64,000 nt of DNA from Pseudoxanthomonas taiwanensis (GTDB lineage Bacteria; Pseudomonadota; Gammaproteobacteria; Xanthomonadales; Xanthomonadaceae): NCBI RefSeq assembly GCF_010093135.1, contig NZ_PDWK01000004.1, positions 1 to 64,000 of the forward strand, given 5' to 3'. A model generated the notes under the pieces. That model saw only the letters and a list, made by a program, of their open reading frames with translations. It was not told the origin of the DNA and did not search any database. Numbering within the stretch: position 1 is the first letter of the stretch; each line of letters starts with the position of its first letter. The position numbers and the translations under genes are program-made. This document shows, in pieces, positions 45,209 through 55,024 of the stretch.

Positions 45209-45852
45209 GCATGGACCACGAGCTGGATGCCGCGCTGGACGAAGGCGCTCCGGTCTGGGCCAGCTTCGGCGACCTGATGGCGGTGCTGCTGGGCGTGTTC
45301 GTGCTGATCCTGGCCGGCGTGATCGGCGTGCAGCTGCACCTGGAGACCCGGCTCAAGGACGAGATCCGCCAGCGCGAGCAGGCCGAACAGCGCCGCCAGG
45401 CGCTGGAGCAGGCCCTGGCCGCGCCGCTGGCCGGAGGCCGCATCACCCTGGTGGACGGGCGCATCGGCATCCGGGGCAGCGTGCTGTTCCCGCGCAACTC
45501 CGACCGTCTGTCGGAGGAGGGCGGGAAGGTGCTGGCCGAGCTGGCCGGGCCGCTGAAGGAATACCTGCAGGCGCGTGGCGAGATCCTGATGGTCAGCGGC
45601 TTCACCGACGACCGCCCGATCCACGAGGACAACGCGCTGTACCGCGACAACTGGGAGCTGTCGGCCAAGCGCGCGCTGACCGTGACCCGTGCGCTGATCG
45701 ACGCCGGCGTGCCCAGTTCGCAGGTGTTCGCCGCCGCCTTCGGCGCCGAACACCCGGTGGCCTCCAATGCCGACGAGAAGGGCCGGGCGCAGAACCGCCG
45801 CGTGGAGATCGCCCCGATGCCGCGTCCCGGGCAGGGGCAGGAGGGGCGATGA
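45205..45852 (+). CDS. OmpA/MotB-like protein (ZorB-like partner of the DUF802 channel)
   Basis: A 215-residue protein with one N-terminal transmembrane helix (about 21-43, FGDLMAVLLGVFVLILAGVI) that begins with Asp23. This is the place of the proton-carrying Asp of MotB, and the preceding VWASF matches the P/W-A-S-x-x-D-L-M pattern. A short coiled coil (45-70) and a periplasmic peptidoglycan-binding OmpA domain (about 75-205) follow, with VSGFTDDRPI, DNWELSAKRALTVTRALIDAG and the NRRVEI end. It should anchor the complex to the cell wall. It overlaps both neighbours by 4 bp. Confidence 0.92.
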   Translation: MSMDHELDAALDEGAPVWASFGDLMAVLLGVFVLILAGVIGVQLHLETRLKDEIRQREQAEQRRQALEQALAAPLAGGRITLVDGRIGIRGSVLFPRNSDRLSEEGGKVLAELAGPLKEYLQARGEILMVSGFTDDRPIHEDNALYRDNWELSAKRALTVTRALIDAGVPSSQVFAAAFGAEHPVASNADEKGRAQNRRVEIAPMPRPGQGQEGR

Positions 45853-46481
45853 GCCACGCCGGCGACCGCACCGGCGGCATGCAGGCGCCGGACGGCGTCC
45901 GCGGGCTGCTGCTGGAGGCGCTGCGCCGCCGCCGCGACCGCGCCGCGGGCCCGGTGCGCGCGCTGCTGGATGCGCGCATCGCCGCGCTGGAACAGGCCGC
46001 GGACGCTGCATCCGCGGAGGCCGGCACACCGCCGGGCCTGGCCGCGCTGGCGGCGCTGGTGGCCGGGCTGCGTGCCCGGCAGGCGCCGGCTTCGCCCGAC
46101 CACGACGTGGCCGGGGACGCCGCCGCCGCGCCCGCGTCCGATCCGGCGGCCGCGCCGCCGGCGCCGCCGCTGCTGCGGGAGGCGCGCGCGATGTGGCAGA
46201 CGGTGCGCACGCGCAGCCAGCTGCGGCGCGCGCGCAGCCAGCCGCTGGAACATGCCGGGCCGCTGAACTCGGCCAAGCTGGCCGGGCGCGCGCTGGACAC
46301 CATCGGCAACATCGCGCCCGGCTACCTCGAGCATTTCGTCGCCTACCTGGACGTGCTGGCCGGACTGGAGGCCCTCCTGGGCGCCGCGCCCGCCGCCGCG
46401 CCGGCCTTCCCGGCGCGGCGTCCGCCGCGTCCGCGCACTCCCCGCAGGAAGACGGCGCGCAGGAACGAAACGGGCGCCTGA
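45849..46481 (+). CDS. DUF2894 protein, last gene of the motor-like cluster
   Basis: A 210-residue soluble protein, start overlapping the OmpA-like stop (ATGA). The N-terminal helix GLLLEALRRRRDRAAGPVRA and a conserved C-terminal module with LGPLNS-like HAGPLNSAKL, RALDTIGNIAPGYLEHFVAYLDVL identify DUF2894. The middle is Pro/Ala-rich (about 75-115), and the C-terminus is very basic (RRPPRPRTPRRKTARR), possibly binding nucleic acid or acidic lipid headgroups. Function unknown. Confidence 0.85.
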   Translation: MSHAGDRTGGMQAPDGVRGLLLEALRRRRDRAAGPVRALLDARIAALEQAADAASAEAGTPPGLAALAALVAGLRARQAPASPDHDVAGDAAAAPASDPAAAPPAPPLLREARAMWQTVRTRSQLRRARSQPLEHAGPLNSAKLAGRALDTIGNIAPGYLEHFVAYLDVLAGLEALLGAAPAAAPAFPARRPPRPRTPRRKTARRNETGA

Positions 46482-46490
46482 AGGCGCCCG
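46471..46490. terminator. Bidirectional hairpin between DUF2894 and ahcY
   Basis: CGGGCGCC-TGAA-GGCGCCCG, a perfect 8-bp stem with a stable GNRA-like loop, overlapping the DUF2894 stop codon and 27 bp from the ahcY stop. Confidence 0.6.
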
Positions 46491-46516
46491 TCCATTGCCC
46501 GTCGCGCTGCCCGCGC

Positions 46517-47965
<1,449 letters not shown>

Positions 47966-48002
47966 GGCTGGGTCTCCGTAGTGGCGAGCCTGTGGCTCTG
48001 CA

Positions 48003-48100
48003 TTACGGGCGCCGTTGAATGGAAAGCGGTGCCGAGCCTGGCCATCGGGCGGGCGCGGGACGCGGTCCCGGGCCCGCGAGGTCGCAGCGCCCCTCGGCGG
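48003..48100 (-). promoter_or_regulatory. SAH riboswitch upstream of ahcY
   Basis: On the minus strand the leader reads CCGAGGGGCGCTGCGACC (from about 48098 leftward), then a variable GC-rich arm, then GGCCAGGCTCGG, and finally AACGGCGCCCGTAATGC. These are the conserved core of the SAH riboswitch. CCGAG pairs with CTCGG, and GGGGCGC pairs with the GGCGCCC of the pseudoknot. When SAH is high it turns on ahcY. The start of transcription fits a -10 box TATACT (complement of 48109-48114). Confidence 0.88.
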
Positions 48101-48108
48101 AAGCGGCC

Positions 48109-48114
48109 AGTATA
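48109..48114 (-). promoter_or_regulatory. -10 box of the ahcY promoter
   Basis: TATACT on the minus strand, placed about 10 bases before the first riboswitch helix. No clear -35 hexamer. Confidence 0.5.
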
Positions 48115-48233
48115 TCGCCTGATGGGGATGGAAGGATGAAGCCGTGACTTACGGACCATGGGGGGCGCGGAGGCGCTTGCTATGGTCGGCAGCTCACGCG
48201 CCCGCGGCGCGAGGACAACACGGATCAAGCCGA

Positions 48234-50717
48234 ATGAGCCACCCACTCCCCGCCGTGGCCCTGCGCCACGGCCTGCGCCTGTTCTCCCTGCTGTTCCTGC
48301 TGGTGCCCGTGCTGGCCTCGGCACGGGACGACGGCGGTTACCGGCTGCCGTCACCGGAGCTGCAGGCCATCGTCGACGCGCCGCGTGCGCCGGCGCTGCT
48401 GCCCAGTCCGCGGCGTGACCTGGCGGCCCTGACCCGGATCCCGCCGCTGCCGTCCATCGCCGAGGTCGCGCAGCCGGAACTGAAGCTGGCCGGCATGCGC
48501 ATCAACCCGCGCACCTGGTCGGCCAGCCGCTTCTCCTTCGCCAGCGACCTGTGGCTGATGGAGCTGGCCAGCGGCCAGGAGCGGCGCATCCAGGGCCTGC
48601 CGGAGCCGCTGCGCCTGGCGGAGCTGGAATGGTCGCCGGACCAGAAGTACCTGGCCTTCACCCGCGAGGACGCCGCCGCCGGCACGGTGGAGCTGTGGCT
48701 GGTGGACGTGGCTGCCGGGCGCGCGCGCAGGCTGCTGCAGCGCCCGCTGAACACCATCGCCGGCCGGGGCTTCGCCTGGCTGCCGGACAGCCGCCGACTG
48801 CTGGTGCGCCTGCGCCCGCGCGGGCAGGGCGAACCGCCGAAGGACGACGGCATCCCCACCGGCCCGAACGTGCAGCAGACCGGTGCCACCGGCGTGGTGC
48901 GCGGCGTGCGCACCTATCAGGACCTGCTGAGGAGCGAGGCCCACGCGCGCCTGTTCGCCCACTACCTGACCTCGCAGCTGGCGGTGGTCGGCGTGGACGG
49001 CAAGGGCGCCGAGGCCGGCGGCCCGGACCTGTGGCTGGAGGCCAGCGTCTCGCCGGACGGCCGGCACCTGCTGACCACGCGCCTGGAGCGGCCGTTCTCG
49101 TTCCTGGTGCCGTACTACTACTTCCCGCGCCGGATCGAGGTGCGGGCGCTGGACGGCAGGCTCGAGCACGAGGTGGCGGCGCTGCCGCTGGTCGAGGGCC
49201 TGCCCACCGGCAACGACGCGGTGCCCGCCGGCGTGCGCGCGGTGGCCTGGCGCGAGGACGCCCCGGCCACCCTGGTCTGGGCTGAGGCCCAGGACGGCGG
49301 CGATCCGGCGCGCGAGGCGCCGGTGCGCGACCGGGTGTACATGCAGGCGGCGCCCTTCGACCAGCCGCCGCGCGTGCTGGCCGAGCTGGGCTCGCGCTAC
49401 CGCGGCATCGCCTGGGCGCGCGGCGACCTGGCGCTGCTGACCGAGCGCTGGTGGAAGAACCGCCGGGTGAAGGTCTGGCGCATCGCCCCCGACCAGCCGG
49501 ACACCGCGCCGGTGCTGGTGCAGGACCGCTCCTACGAGGACCGCTACAACGACCCGGGCACGCCGCTGACCGCGCCGGACGCGGCCGGCCGCCAGCGCCT
49601 GCTCGTGGCCGCCGACGGCGAGAGCCTGTTCCTGCGCGGCCAGGGCGCCTCGCCGGAGGGCGACCGCCCGTTCCTCGACAGGGTCAACCTGCGCACCGGC
49701 GAGAAGACCCGGCTGTTCCACTCGCAGGCGCCGTACTACGAGGTGCCGGTGGCGCTGCTGGACGACGAGGGCCGGCGCGCGCTGATCACCCGCGAGTCGC
49801 CCACCGAGCCGGCCAACTACTACCTCAGGGACCTGTCCGATCCGGCCGCACAGCCGGTGGCGCTGACCCGCTTCCCGCACCCGACGCCGCAGCTGAAGGA
49901 CGTGCGCAAGGAGCTGATCCGCTACCGGCGCAAGGACGGCGTGGAACTGACCGCCAACCTGTATCTGCCGCCGGGCTACGACCCGCAGCGCGACGGCCCG
50001 CTGCCGACGCTGATGTGGGCCTACCCGACCGAGTACAAGTCGGCCGAGGCGGCCAGCCAGGTCACCGGCTCGCCATACCGCTTCAACGCGGTCAGCTACT
50101 GGGGCCCGCTGCCGTTCCTGGCGCGCGGCTACGCGGTGGTGGAGGGCTTCTCGGTGCCGATCGTGGGCGAGGGCGAGGCCGAGCCCAACGACACCTACAT
50201 CCCGCAGCTGGTGGCCAGCGCCGAGGCGGCGATCGAGGAGGTCGTGCGCCGCGGCGTGGCCGACCGCGACCGCATCGCCGTGGGCGGCCATTCCTACGGT
50301 GCGTTCATGACCGCCAACCTGCTGGCGCACTCGCGCCTGTTCAAGGCCGGCATCGCCCGCAGCGGCGCCTACAACCGCACCCTCACCCCGTTCGGCTTCC
50401 AGTCCGAGGAGCGCAACTACTGGCAGGCGCAGGACGTGTACCTGGCCATGTCGCCGTTCAACTACGCCGACCGGATCAAGGACGCGCTGCTGCTGATCCA
50501 CGGCGAGGACGACAACAACCCGGGCACCTTCCCGATGCAGAGCGAGCGCCTGTTCGCCGCGGTCAAGGGCCTGGGCGGCAACGCCCGCCTGGTGATGCTC
50601 CCGCGCGAATCGCACGGCTACCGCGCGCGCGAGTCGATCATGCACATGCTGTACGAGACCGAGGCCTGGCTCGAGCAGCACCTGCGCCAGGCACCACCGG
50701 CCGTCACGGCCGACTGA
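48234..50717 (+). CDS. Secreted S9-family serine peptidase (prolyl oligopeptidase type)
   Basis: An 827-residue exported peptidase. Signal peptide about 1-30 (RLFSLLFLLVPVLASA), a beta-propeller-like region (about 60-560), and a C-terminal alpha/beta-hydrolase domain. The triad is nucleophile Ser in GGHSYGAFMTANLL (about 685), Asp in HGEDDNNPGTFPMQSERLF (about 759), and His in PRESHGYRARESIMHML (about 791). The GEGEAEPNDTYIPQLV stretch and the length are typical of the glutamyl-peptidase-like S9D subgroup. It acts in the periplasm on peptides. A hairpin terminator follows at 50733. Confidence 0.92.
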   Translation: MSHPLPAVALRHGLRLFSLLFLLVPVLASARDDGGYRLPSPELQAIVDAPRAPALLPSPRRDLAALTRIPPLPSIAEVAQPELKLAGMRINPRTWSASRFSFASDLWLMELASGQERRIQGLPEPLRLAELEWSPDQKYLAFTREDAAAGTVELWLVDVAAGRARRLLQRPLNTIAGRGFAWLPDSRRLLVRLRPRGQGEPPKDDGIPTGPNVQQTGATGVVRGVRTYQDLLRSEAHARLFAHYLTSQLAVVGVDGKGAEAGGPDLWLEASVSPDGRHLLTTRLERPFSFLVPYYYFPRRIEVRALDGRLEHEVAALPLVEGLPTGNDAVPAGVRAVAWREDAPATLVWAEAQDGGDPAREAPVRDRVYMQAAPFDQPPRVLAELGSRYRGIAWARGDLALLTERWWKNRRVKVWRIAPDQPDTAPVLVQDRSYEDRYNDPGTPLTAPDAAGRQRLLVAADGESLFLRGQGASPEGDRPFLDRVNLRTGEKTRLFHSQAPYYEVPVALLDDEGRRALITRESPTEPANYYLRDLSDPAAQPVALTRFPHPTPQLKDVRKELIRYRRKDGVELTANLYLPPGYDPQRDGPLPTLMWAYPTEYKSAEAASQVTGSPYRFNAVSYWGPLPFLARGYAVVEGFSVPIVGEGEAEPNDTYIPQLVASAEAAIEEVVRRGVADRDRIAVGGHSYGAFMTANLLAHSRLFKAGIARSGAYNRTLTPFGFQSEERNYWQAQDVYLAMSPFNYADRIKDALLLIHGEDDNNPGTFPMQSERLFAAVKGLGGNARLVMLPRESHGYRARESIMHMLYETEAWLEQHLRQAPPAVTAD

Positions 50718-50732
50718 GGGCAGGGCCCATGC

Positions 50733-50763
50733 GACGGCCGGCGCCATGCCGGCCGTCGTCTTT
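50733..50763 (+). terminator. Terminator after the S9 peptidase gene
   Basis: GACGGCCGGC (50733-50742) and GCCGGCCGTC (50748-50757) form a perfect 10-bp stem with a 5-base loop, followed by GTCTTT. Confidence 0.65.
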
Positions 50764-50780
50764 CGGTGCGCCTGAAACTT

Positions 50781-50810
50781 TTGCGGCGCAGCACGCGCCC
50801 CGGCTAAGCT
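50781..50810 (+). promoter_or_regulatory. Promoter of ppc
   Basis: TTGCGG at 50781-50786 and TAAGCT at 50805-50810 with an 18-bp spacer, 40 bp before the ATG; same TTGCG-type -35 as the tRNA promoter in this window. Confidence 0.5.
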
Positions 50811-50849
50811 GCACGATGCCTGTCCCCCGCAGAGGCATTGCGTGCAACG

Positions 50850-53564
50850 ATGAACGCTCCACGCAACCTGGAGTTCGCTCCGCCGGACCTGCCCCTCCGC
50901 GACGACGTGCGCCGCCTTGGCGCGCTCGTGGGCCGGATGCTCGCCGAGCAGCAGTCCCCCGCCTTCCTCGAGGAGGTCGAGCGGGTGCGCACCACGGCCA
51001 TCGCCCGGCGCCAGAACGGCGAGGGCATCGACAAGCTCGCCGCGCTGCTGGACGGTCTGCCGCCGCAGCACGCGCTGGCGCTGATCCGGGCCTTCTCCAC
51101 CTACTTCCAGGTGGTGAACATCGCCGAGCGTGTGCACCGCATCCGCCGCCGGCGGGACTACCAGCGCAAGGGCGGCGCCCGCCCGCAGCCGGACAGCCTG
51201 CTGGACGCGCTGCAGCGCCTGCGCCAGGCCGGGGTGGACGCGGCCGAGGTGCGCGACTGGCTGGAGCGCATCGACGTCGAGCCGGTGTTCACCGCCCATC
51301 CGACCGAAGCGGTGCGGCGCGCCCTGCTGGAGAAGGAGCAGATCATGGTCGCCGCGCTGATCGACGGCCTGGACGGGCAGCGCACGCCCGGCGAGCAGGC
51401 CGCCGACACCGCGCGCTTCCGCATGGCCCTGACCTCGGCCTGGCAGACCGCCGACTCCTCGCCGGTGCGGCCGACCGTGGACGACGAGCGCGAGCACGTC
51501 GGCTTCTACCTGACCGAGGTGCTGTACCGGGTGATCCCGGTGTTCTATGAGTCGCTGGAGGAGGCCCTGGGCCAGACCTTCGGCATCGCCACCGAGCTGC
51601 CGCGCATGGTGCGTTTCGGCACGTGGGTCGGCGGCGACATGGACGGCAACCCCAACGTGGACGCCGGCACCATCCGCGCCACCCTGGAGGCGCAGCGCCG
51701 CGCCATCCTCGGCCGCTACGCGGGCGAGCTGCAGCAGCTGGCACGCGTGCTCACCCAGTCCATCGGCGTGGTCGGCGTCGACCGCCAGGTGCTGGAGCGG
51801 CTGGAGCACTACCGCGCGCTGCTGCCCGAGGCCGCCGCCGCGGCGCGCCCGCGCCACGCCGACATGCCGTACCGGTTGCTGCTGGACCTGATGCGCGCGC
51901 GCCTGCAGGCCACCCTCGACGACCGGCCCGAGGGCTACGCCGGGCCGGAGGAGTTCGCCGCCGACGTGGACCTCATCCGGCGCAGCCTGGAGCACAACCG
52001 CGGCATCCACGCCGGCTGGTTCCCGGTGCGGCGTCTGGTGTGGCGGTTGCGCACCTTCGGCTTCCACCTGGCGCGCCTGGACGTGCGCCAGGAGTCCGGC
52101 GTGCACGCGCGCGCCATCGCCGCGGCCCTGGGCGACACGCAGTGGGAGGCGCACGACCCGGCCGCGCAGGCGTGCGTGCTGGCGCCCTTCGCCGGCGGGG
52201 AGTCCGTGCTGCCGCAGGTGGAGGAGGAGGGCAACCGGCGCCTGGACGCGGTGTTCGCGGCGCTGGCCGAGGCGCGCCGGCGGCACGGCCCGGACGCGCT
52301 GGGCGCCTACATCATCAGCATGGCGCGCAGCCGCGCCGACGTGCTGGCGGGGCTGGCCCCGGCCCCGCGCGGCGGGCTGGGGGACGGGGACGGGCGCGTG
52401 CCGCTGGACGTGGCGCCGCTGTTCGAGACGGTGGACGACCTGCGCCACGGCCCGGACACCCTGCGCGACCTGCTGGCCGACCCGGTGTACCGGCAGCACC
52501 TGGCCGCGCGCGGCGACATGCAGATGGTGATGCTGGGCTATTCGGACAGCGGCAAGGACGGCGGCATCGCCGCCTCGCGCTGGAGCCTGCAGCGCGCCCA
52601 GGTCGAGCTGCTGCAGGTGGCGCGCGAGGCGGGCGTGCGCCTGACCTTCTTCCACGGCCGTGGCGGCTCGCTCAGCCGCGGCGGCAGCAAGACCACCCGC
52701 GCGGTGGACGCCTCGCCGCGCGGCAGCGTGGACGGGCGCCTGCGCGTGACCGAGCAGGGCGAGGCCATCCACCGCAAGTACGGCATCCGCGCCCTGGCGC
52801 TGCGCTCGCTGGAGCAGGCCACCGGCGCGGTGCTGGTCTCCAGCATCCGCCCGCGCCCGCCGGAGCCGCGCGAGGAACTCTGGCGCCGGGTGATGGACAC
52901 GGTGGCCGAGGCCAGCAGCCGCGCCTACCGCGACTTCGTCGGCGCGCCGCGTTTCATGGACTACTTCCGTGGCGCCACGCCGATCGACGTGATCGAGCGC
53001 ATGACCCTGGGCTCGCGGCCCTCGCGCCGGCTGGGCGAGGACGCGGCCCTGTCCAACCTGCGCGCGATCCCGTGGGTGTTCGCCTGGAGCCAGGCGCGCG
53101 CGGTGATCCCCGGCTGGTTCGGCGTCGGCAGCGGCCTGCAGGCCGGCGTGCAGGCTTTCGGCGAGGACGTGCTGCGCGAGATGGCGCGCGACTGGCCATT
53201 CTTCCGCACCTTCCTGGACGACGTGTCCATGGTCCTGGCCAAGGGCGACATGGGCATCGCCGAGGTGTTCTCGCGCCTGGCCGGGGAGGAGCTGCACGCG
53301 GCGTTCTTCCCGCGCATCCAGCACGAGCACCGCCTGACCGTGGACTGGGTGCTGCGGATCAGCGGCGCGGCCTTCCTGCTCGAGCACGACCAGCGCCTGG
53401 CCCTGTCCATCCGCCTGCGCAACCCGTACGTGGACCCGATCAGCGTGCTGCAGGTGGACCTGCTGCGCCGCTGGCGCGCCTCCGGACGCGAGGACGGGGC
53501 CCTGCTGCAGGCGCTGGTGGCGGCGGTCAACGGCGTCTCCCAGGGCGTGCAGAACACCGGCTGA
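50850..53564 (+). CDS. ppc: Phosphoenolpyruvate carboxylase
   Basis: Fixes bicarbonate onto PEP to give oxaloacetate, refilling the TCA cycle. The 904-residue protein shows the catalytic histidine in [50 protein letters not shown], the second active-site loop [13 protein letters not shown], and [10 protein letters not shown], and ends in the invariant QNTG. ATG 50850 is preferred; a TTG at 50838 would add four residues. Single-gene transcript with its own promoter. Confidence 0.98.
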   Translation: MNAPRNLEFAPPDLPLRDDVRRLGALVGRMLAEQQSPAFLEEVERVRTTAIARRQNGEGIDKLAALLDGLPPQHALALIRAFSTYFQVVNIAERVHRIRRRRDYQRKGGARPQPDSLLDALQRLRQAGVDAAEVRDWLERIDVEPVFTAHPTEAVRRALLEKEQIMVAALIDGLDGQRTPGEQAADTARFRMALTSAWQTADSSPVRPTVDDEREHVGFYLTEVLYRVIPVFYESLEEALGQTFGIATELPRMVRFGTWVGGDMDGNPNVDAGTIRATLEAQRRAILGRYAGELQQLARVLTQSIGVVGVDRQVLERLEHYRALLPEAAAAARPRHADMPYRLLLDLMRARLQATLDDRPEGYAGPEEFAADVDLIRRSLEHNRGIHAGWFPVRRLVWRLRTFGFHLARLDVRQESGVHARAIAAALGDTQWEAHDPAAQACVLAPFAGGESVLPQVEEEGNRRLDAVFAALAEARRRHGPDALGAYIISMARSRADVLAGLAPAPRGGLGDGDGRVPLDVAPLFETVDDLRHGPDTLRDLLADPVYRQHLAARGDMQMVMLGYSDSGKDGGIAASRWSLQRAQVELLQVAREAGVRLTFFHGRGGSLSRGGSKTTRAVDASPRGSVDGRLRVTEQGEAIHRKYGIRALALRSLEQATGAVLVSSIRPRPPEPREELWRRVMDTVAEASSRAYRDFVGAPRFMDYFRGATPIDVIERMTLGSRPSRRLGEDAALSNLRAIPWVFAWSQARAVIPGWFGVGSGLQAGVQAFGEDVLREMARDWPFFRTFLDDVSMVLAKGDMGIAEVFSRLAGEELHAAFFPRIQHEHRLTVDWVLRISGAAFLLEHDQRLALSIRLRNPYVDPISVLQVDLLRRWRASGREDGALLQALVAAVNGVSQGVQNTG

Positions 53565-53797
53565 GGGCCGCGGCGGGGCCTTGAAAAGGCGCCGGCCCGT
53601 CCCCAACTCGGCCGCCAGCGGCGGCGGCCCACGGCCGGCCGCGGAGACACCGCTTCCCCTTGTACGCCTGCGCGCGCCCCCGGCACGCGGGCAGGGGGCT
53701 GGCCGTGCCGTGCCCATCCCGTTTGCGACAGTCCGACCCACGGACGCAGGGCCCCGTCGTGGCCCGCCGCCGGTCAAAGCGCAATGCGAGGAGGTGC
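53565..53797 (+). other. 233-bp intergenic leader before the glycosyltransferase pair
   Basis: Very GC-rich, no clear -10/-35 and no supported gene in the first 230 bases; it leads into a small open reading frame with a strong ribosome site (next entry). Confidence 0.4.
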
Positions 53798-53929
53798 ATG
53801 ATGAACGTCAGGCCGTTGATCTTCTCCAGCTGTGCGCGCGGGCTGGCCGTGCGCAGGGAACCCGTCGGCCCCGTGCCATGGCGGCCGCGCCCGCTCCCGT
53901 CCGGCCACGTCCGCCGCGCCGGCCGTTGA
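53798..53929 (+). CDS. Possible 43-residue leader peptide upstream of the glycosyltransferase
   Basis: Two adjacent ATGs (53798, 53801) follow a strong ribosome-binding site GAGGAGG (53788-53794). The frame (MMNVRPLIFSSCARGLAVRR then EPVGPVPWRPRPLPSGHVRR) ends in TGA at 53927-53929. The bases right after, GAGGAGGC, form the ribosome site of the glycosyltransferase, whose ATG comes 12 bp later. This tight arrangement suggests a translated leader or coupled small protein. No family is recognised, and the Pro/Arg content may only reflect GC-rich DNA. Confidence 0.35.
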   Translation: MMNVRPLIFSSCARGLAVRREPVGPVPWRPRPLPSGHVRRAGR

Positions 53930-53941
53930 GGAGGCAAGGCC

Positions 53942-55021
53942 ATGCGCATCGCCCACGTCGCCCCGTTGTACGAGGCGGTGCCGCCGCGCCTGTACGGCGG
54001 CACCGAGCGCATCGTCGCCTACCTGGCCGACGCCCAGGTCGAGCTCGGCCATGACGTGACCGTGTTCGCCAGCGGCGACAGCCACACCCGCGCGCGCCTG
54101 GTGGCCTGCCGCGACCAGGCCCTGCGCCTGGACCCGCAGCCGCTGAAGTCCGACATCGCCGCACACCTGGCCATGCTGGACGAGGTGCGCCGCCGCGCCG
54201 ACGAGTTCGATCTGATCCACTTCCACGTGGATCTGCTGCATTTCCCCATGTTCGAGGACATCGCCGGGCGCACCGTGACCACGCTGCACGGCCGCCTGGA
54301 CCTGGCCGGCCTGGCGGAGGCCTACCGGCGCTGGTCGCGCTACCCGCTGGTGTCCATCTCCGACCAGCAGCGCGCACCGCTGCGCTTCGCCCACTGGATC
54401 GGCACCGTGCACCACGGCCTGCCGGAGCGGCTGCTGACGCCGCCGCAGGCGCCGCGCGGCGACTACGTGGCCTTCCTCGGCCGGATCTCGCCGGAGAAGC
54501 GGCCGGACCGCGCCATCGACATCGCCCGCCGCGCCGGCATGCCGCTGCGCATCGCCGCTAAGGTGGACACGGCCGACTCGGCCTACTTCCGCGAGCGCAT
54601 CCTGCCGATGCTGGCCGGCGGCGGCGTGGAGTTCATCGGCGAGATCGACGACACGCGCAAGTCCGACTTCCTCGGCCACGCCGCGGCGCTGCTGTTCCCG
54701 ATCGACTGGCCCGAGCCGTTCGGCCTGGTGATGATCGAGGCCATGGCCTGCGGCACGCCGGTGGTCGCCTGGGACTGCGGCTCGGTGCGCGAGGTGGTGG
54801 AGCCGGGCGTGACCGGCTTCATCGTCCGCTCCGAGGAGGAGGCGGTGGCGGCCCTGGCACGCGTGCACGAGCTGGACCGCGCCACCATCCGCCGGGTGTT
54901 CGAGCGGCGCTTCTCGGCCACCACCATGGCCCGCGCCTACCTGGACCTGTACCACCGCCTGGTGACCCCGGACGCCGCGCAGGCCGCCTCCGCGACCGCC
55001 ACGGTGGCCCGCCTGGCCTGA
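53942..55021 (+). CDS. GT4-family glycosyltransferase
   Basis: A 359-residue retaining GT-B glycosyltransferase. The N-terminal acceptor domain begins MRIAHVAPLYEAVPPRLYGG, with the Gly-rich GGTERIVAYLADAQVELGHD loop. The C-terminal nucleotide-sugar domain has YVAFLGRISPEKRPDRAIDI and the E-x7-E motif in PEPFGLVMIEAMACGTPVVA. It is 3 bp upstream of a glycogen-debranching-type glycosidase. Such pairs occur with stress-linked glucan or glycoside synthesis; the sugar donor and product cannot be read from sequence. A good ribosome site (GAGGAGG) precedes the ATG. Confidence 0.92.
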   Translation: MRIAHVAPLYEAVPPRLYGGTERIVAYLADAQVELGHDVTVFASGDSHTRARLVACRDQALRLDPQPLKSDIAAHLAMLDEVRRRADEFDLIHFHVDLLHFPMFEDIAGRTVTTLHGRLDLAGLAEAYRRWSRYPLVSISDQQRAPLRFAHWIGTVHHGLPERLLTPPQAPRGDYVAFLGRISPEKRPDRAIDIARRAGMPLRIAAKVDTADSAYFRERILPMLAGGGVEFIGEIDDTRKSDFLGHAAALLFPIDWPEPFGLVMIEAMACGTPVVAWDCGSVREVVEPGVTGFIVRSEEEAVAALARVHELDRATIRRVFERRFSATTMARAYLDLYHRLVTPDAAQAASATATVARLA

Positions 55022-55024
55022 GCG

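Noticed and set aside
42273-46481. Canonical Zorya anti-phage system
   Set aside because: ZorA/ZorB-like membrane parts are present, but no ZorC, ZorD helicase or ZorE nuclease lies nearby; the partners are DUF3348 and DUF2894, so it is reported only as a motor-like cluster.
48351-53777. 1808-codon open frame on the - strand across the S9 peptidase and ppc genes
   Set aside because: Antisense shadow made by high GC in third positions; no domain motifs, and both + strand genes are certain.
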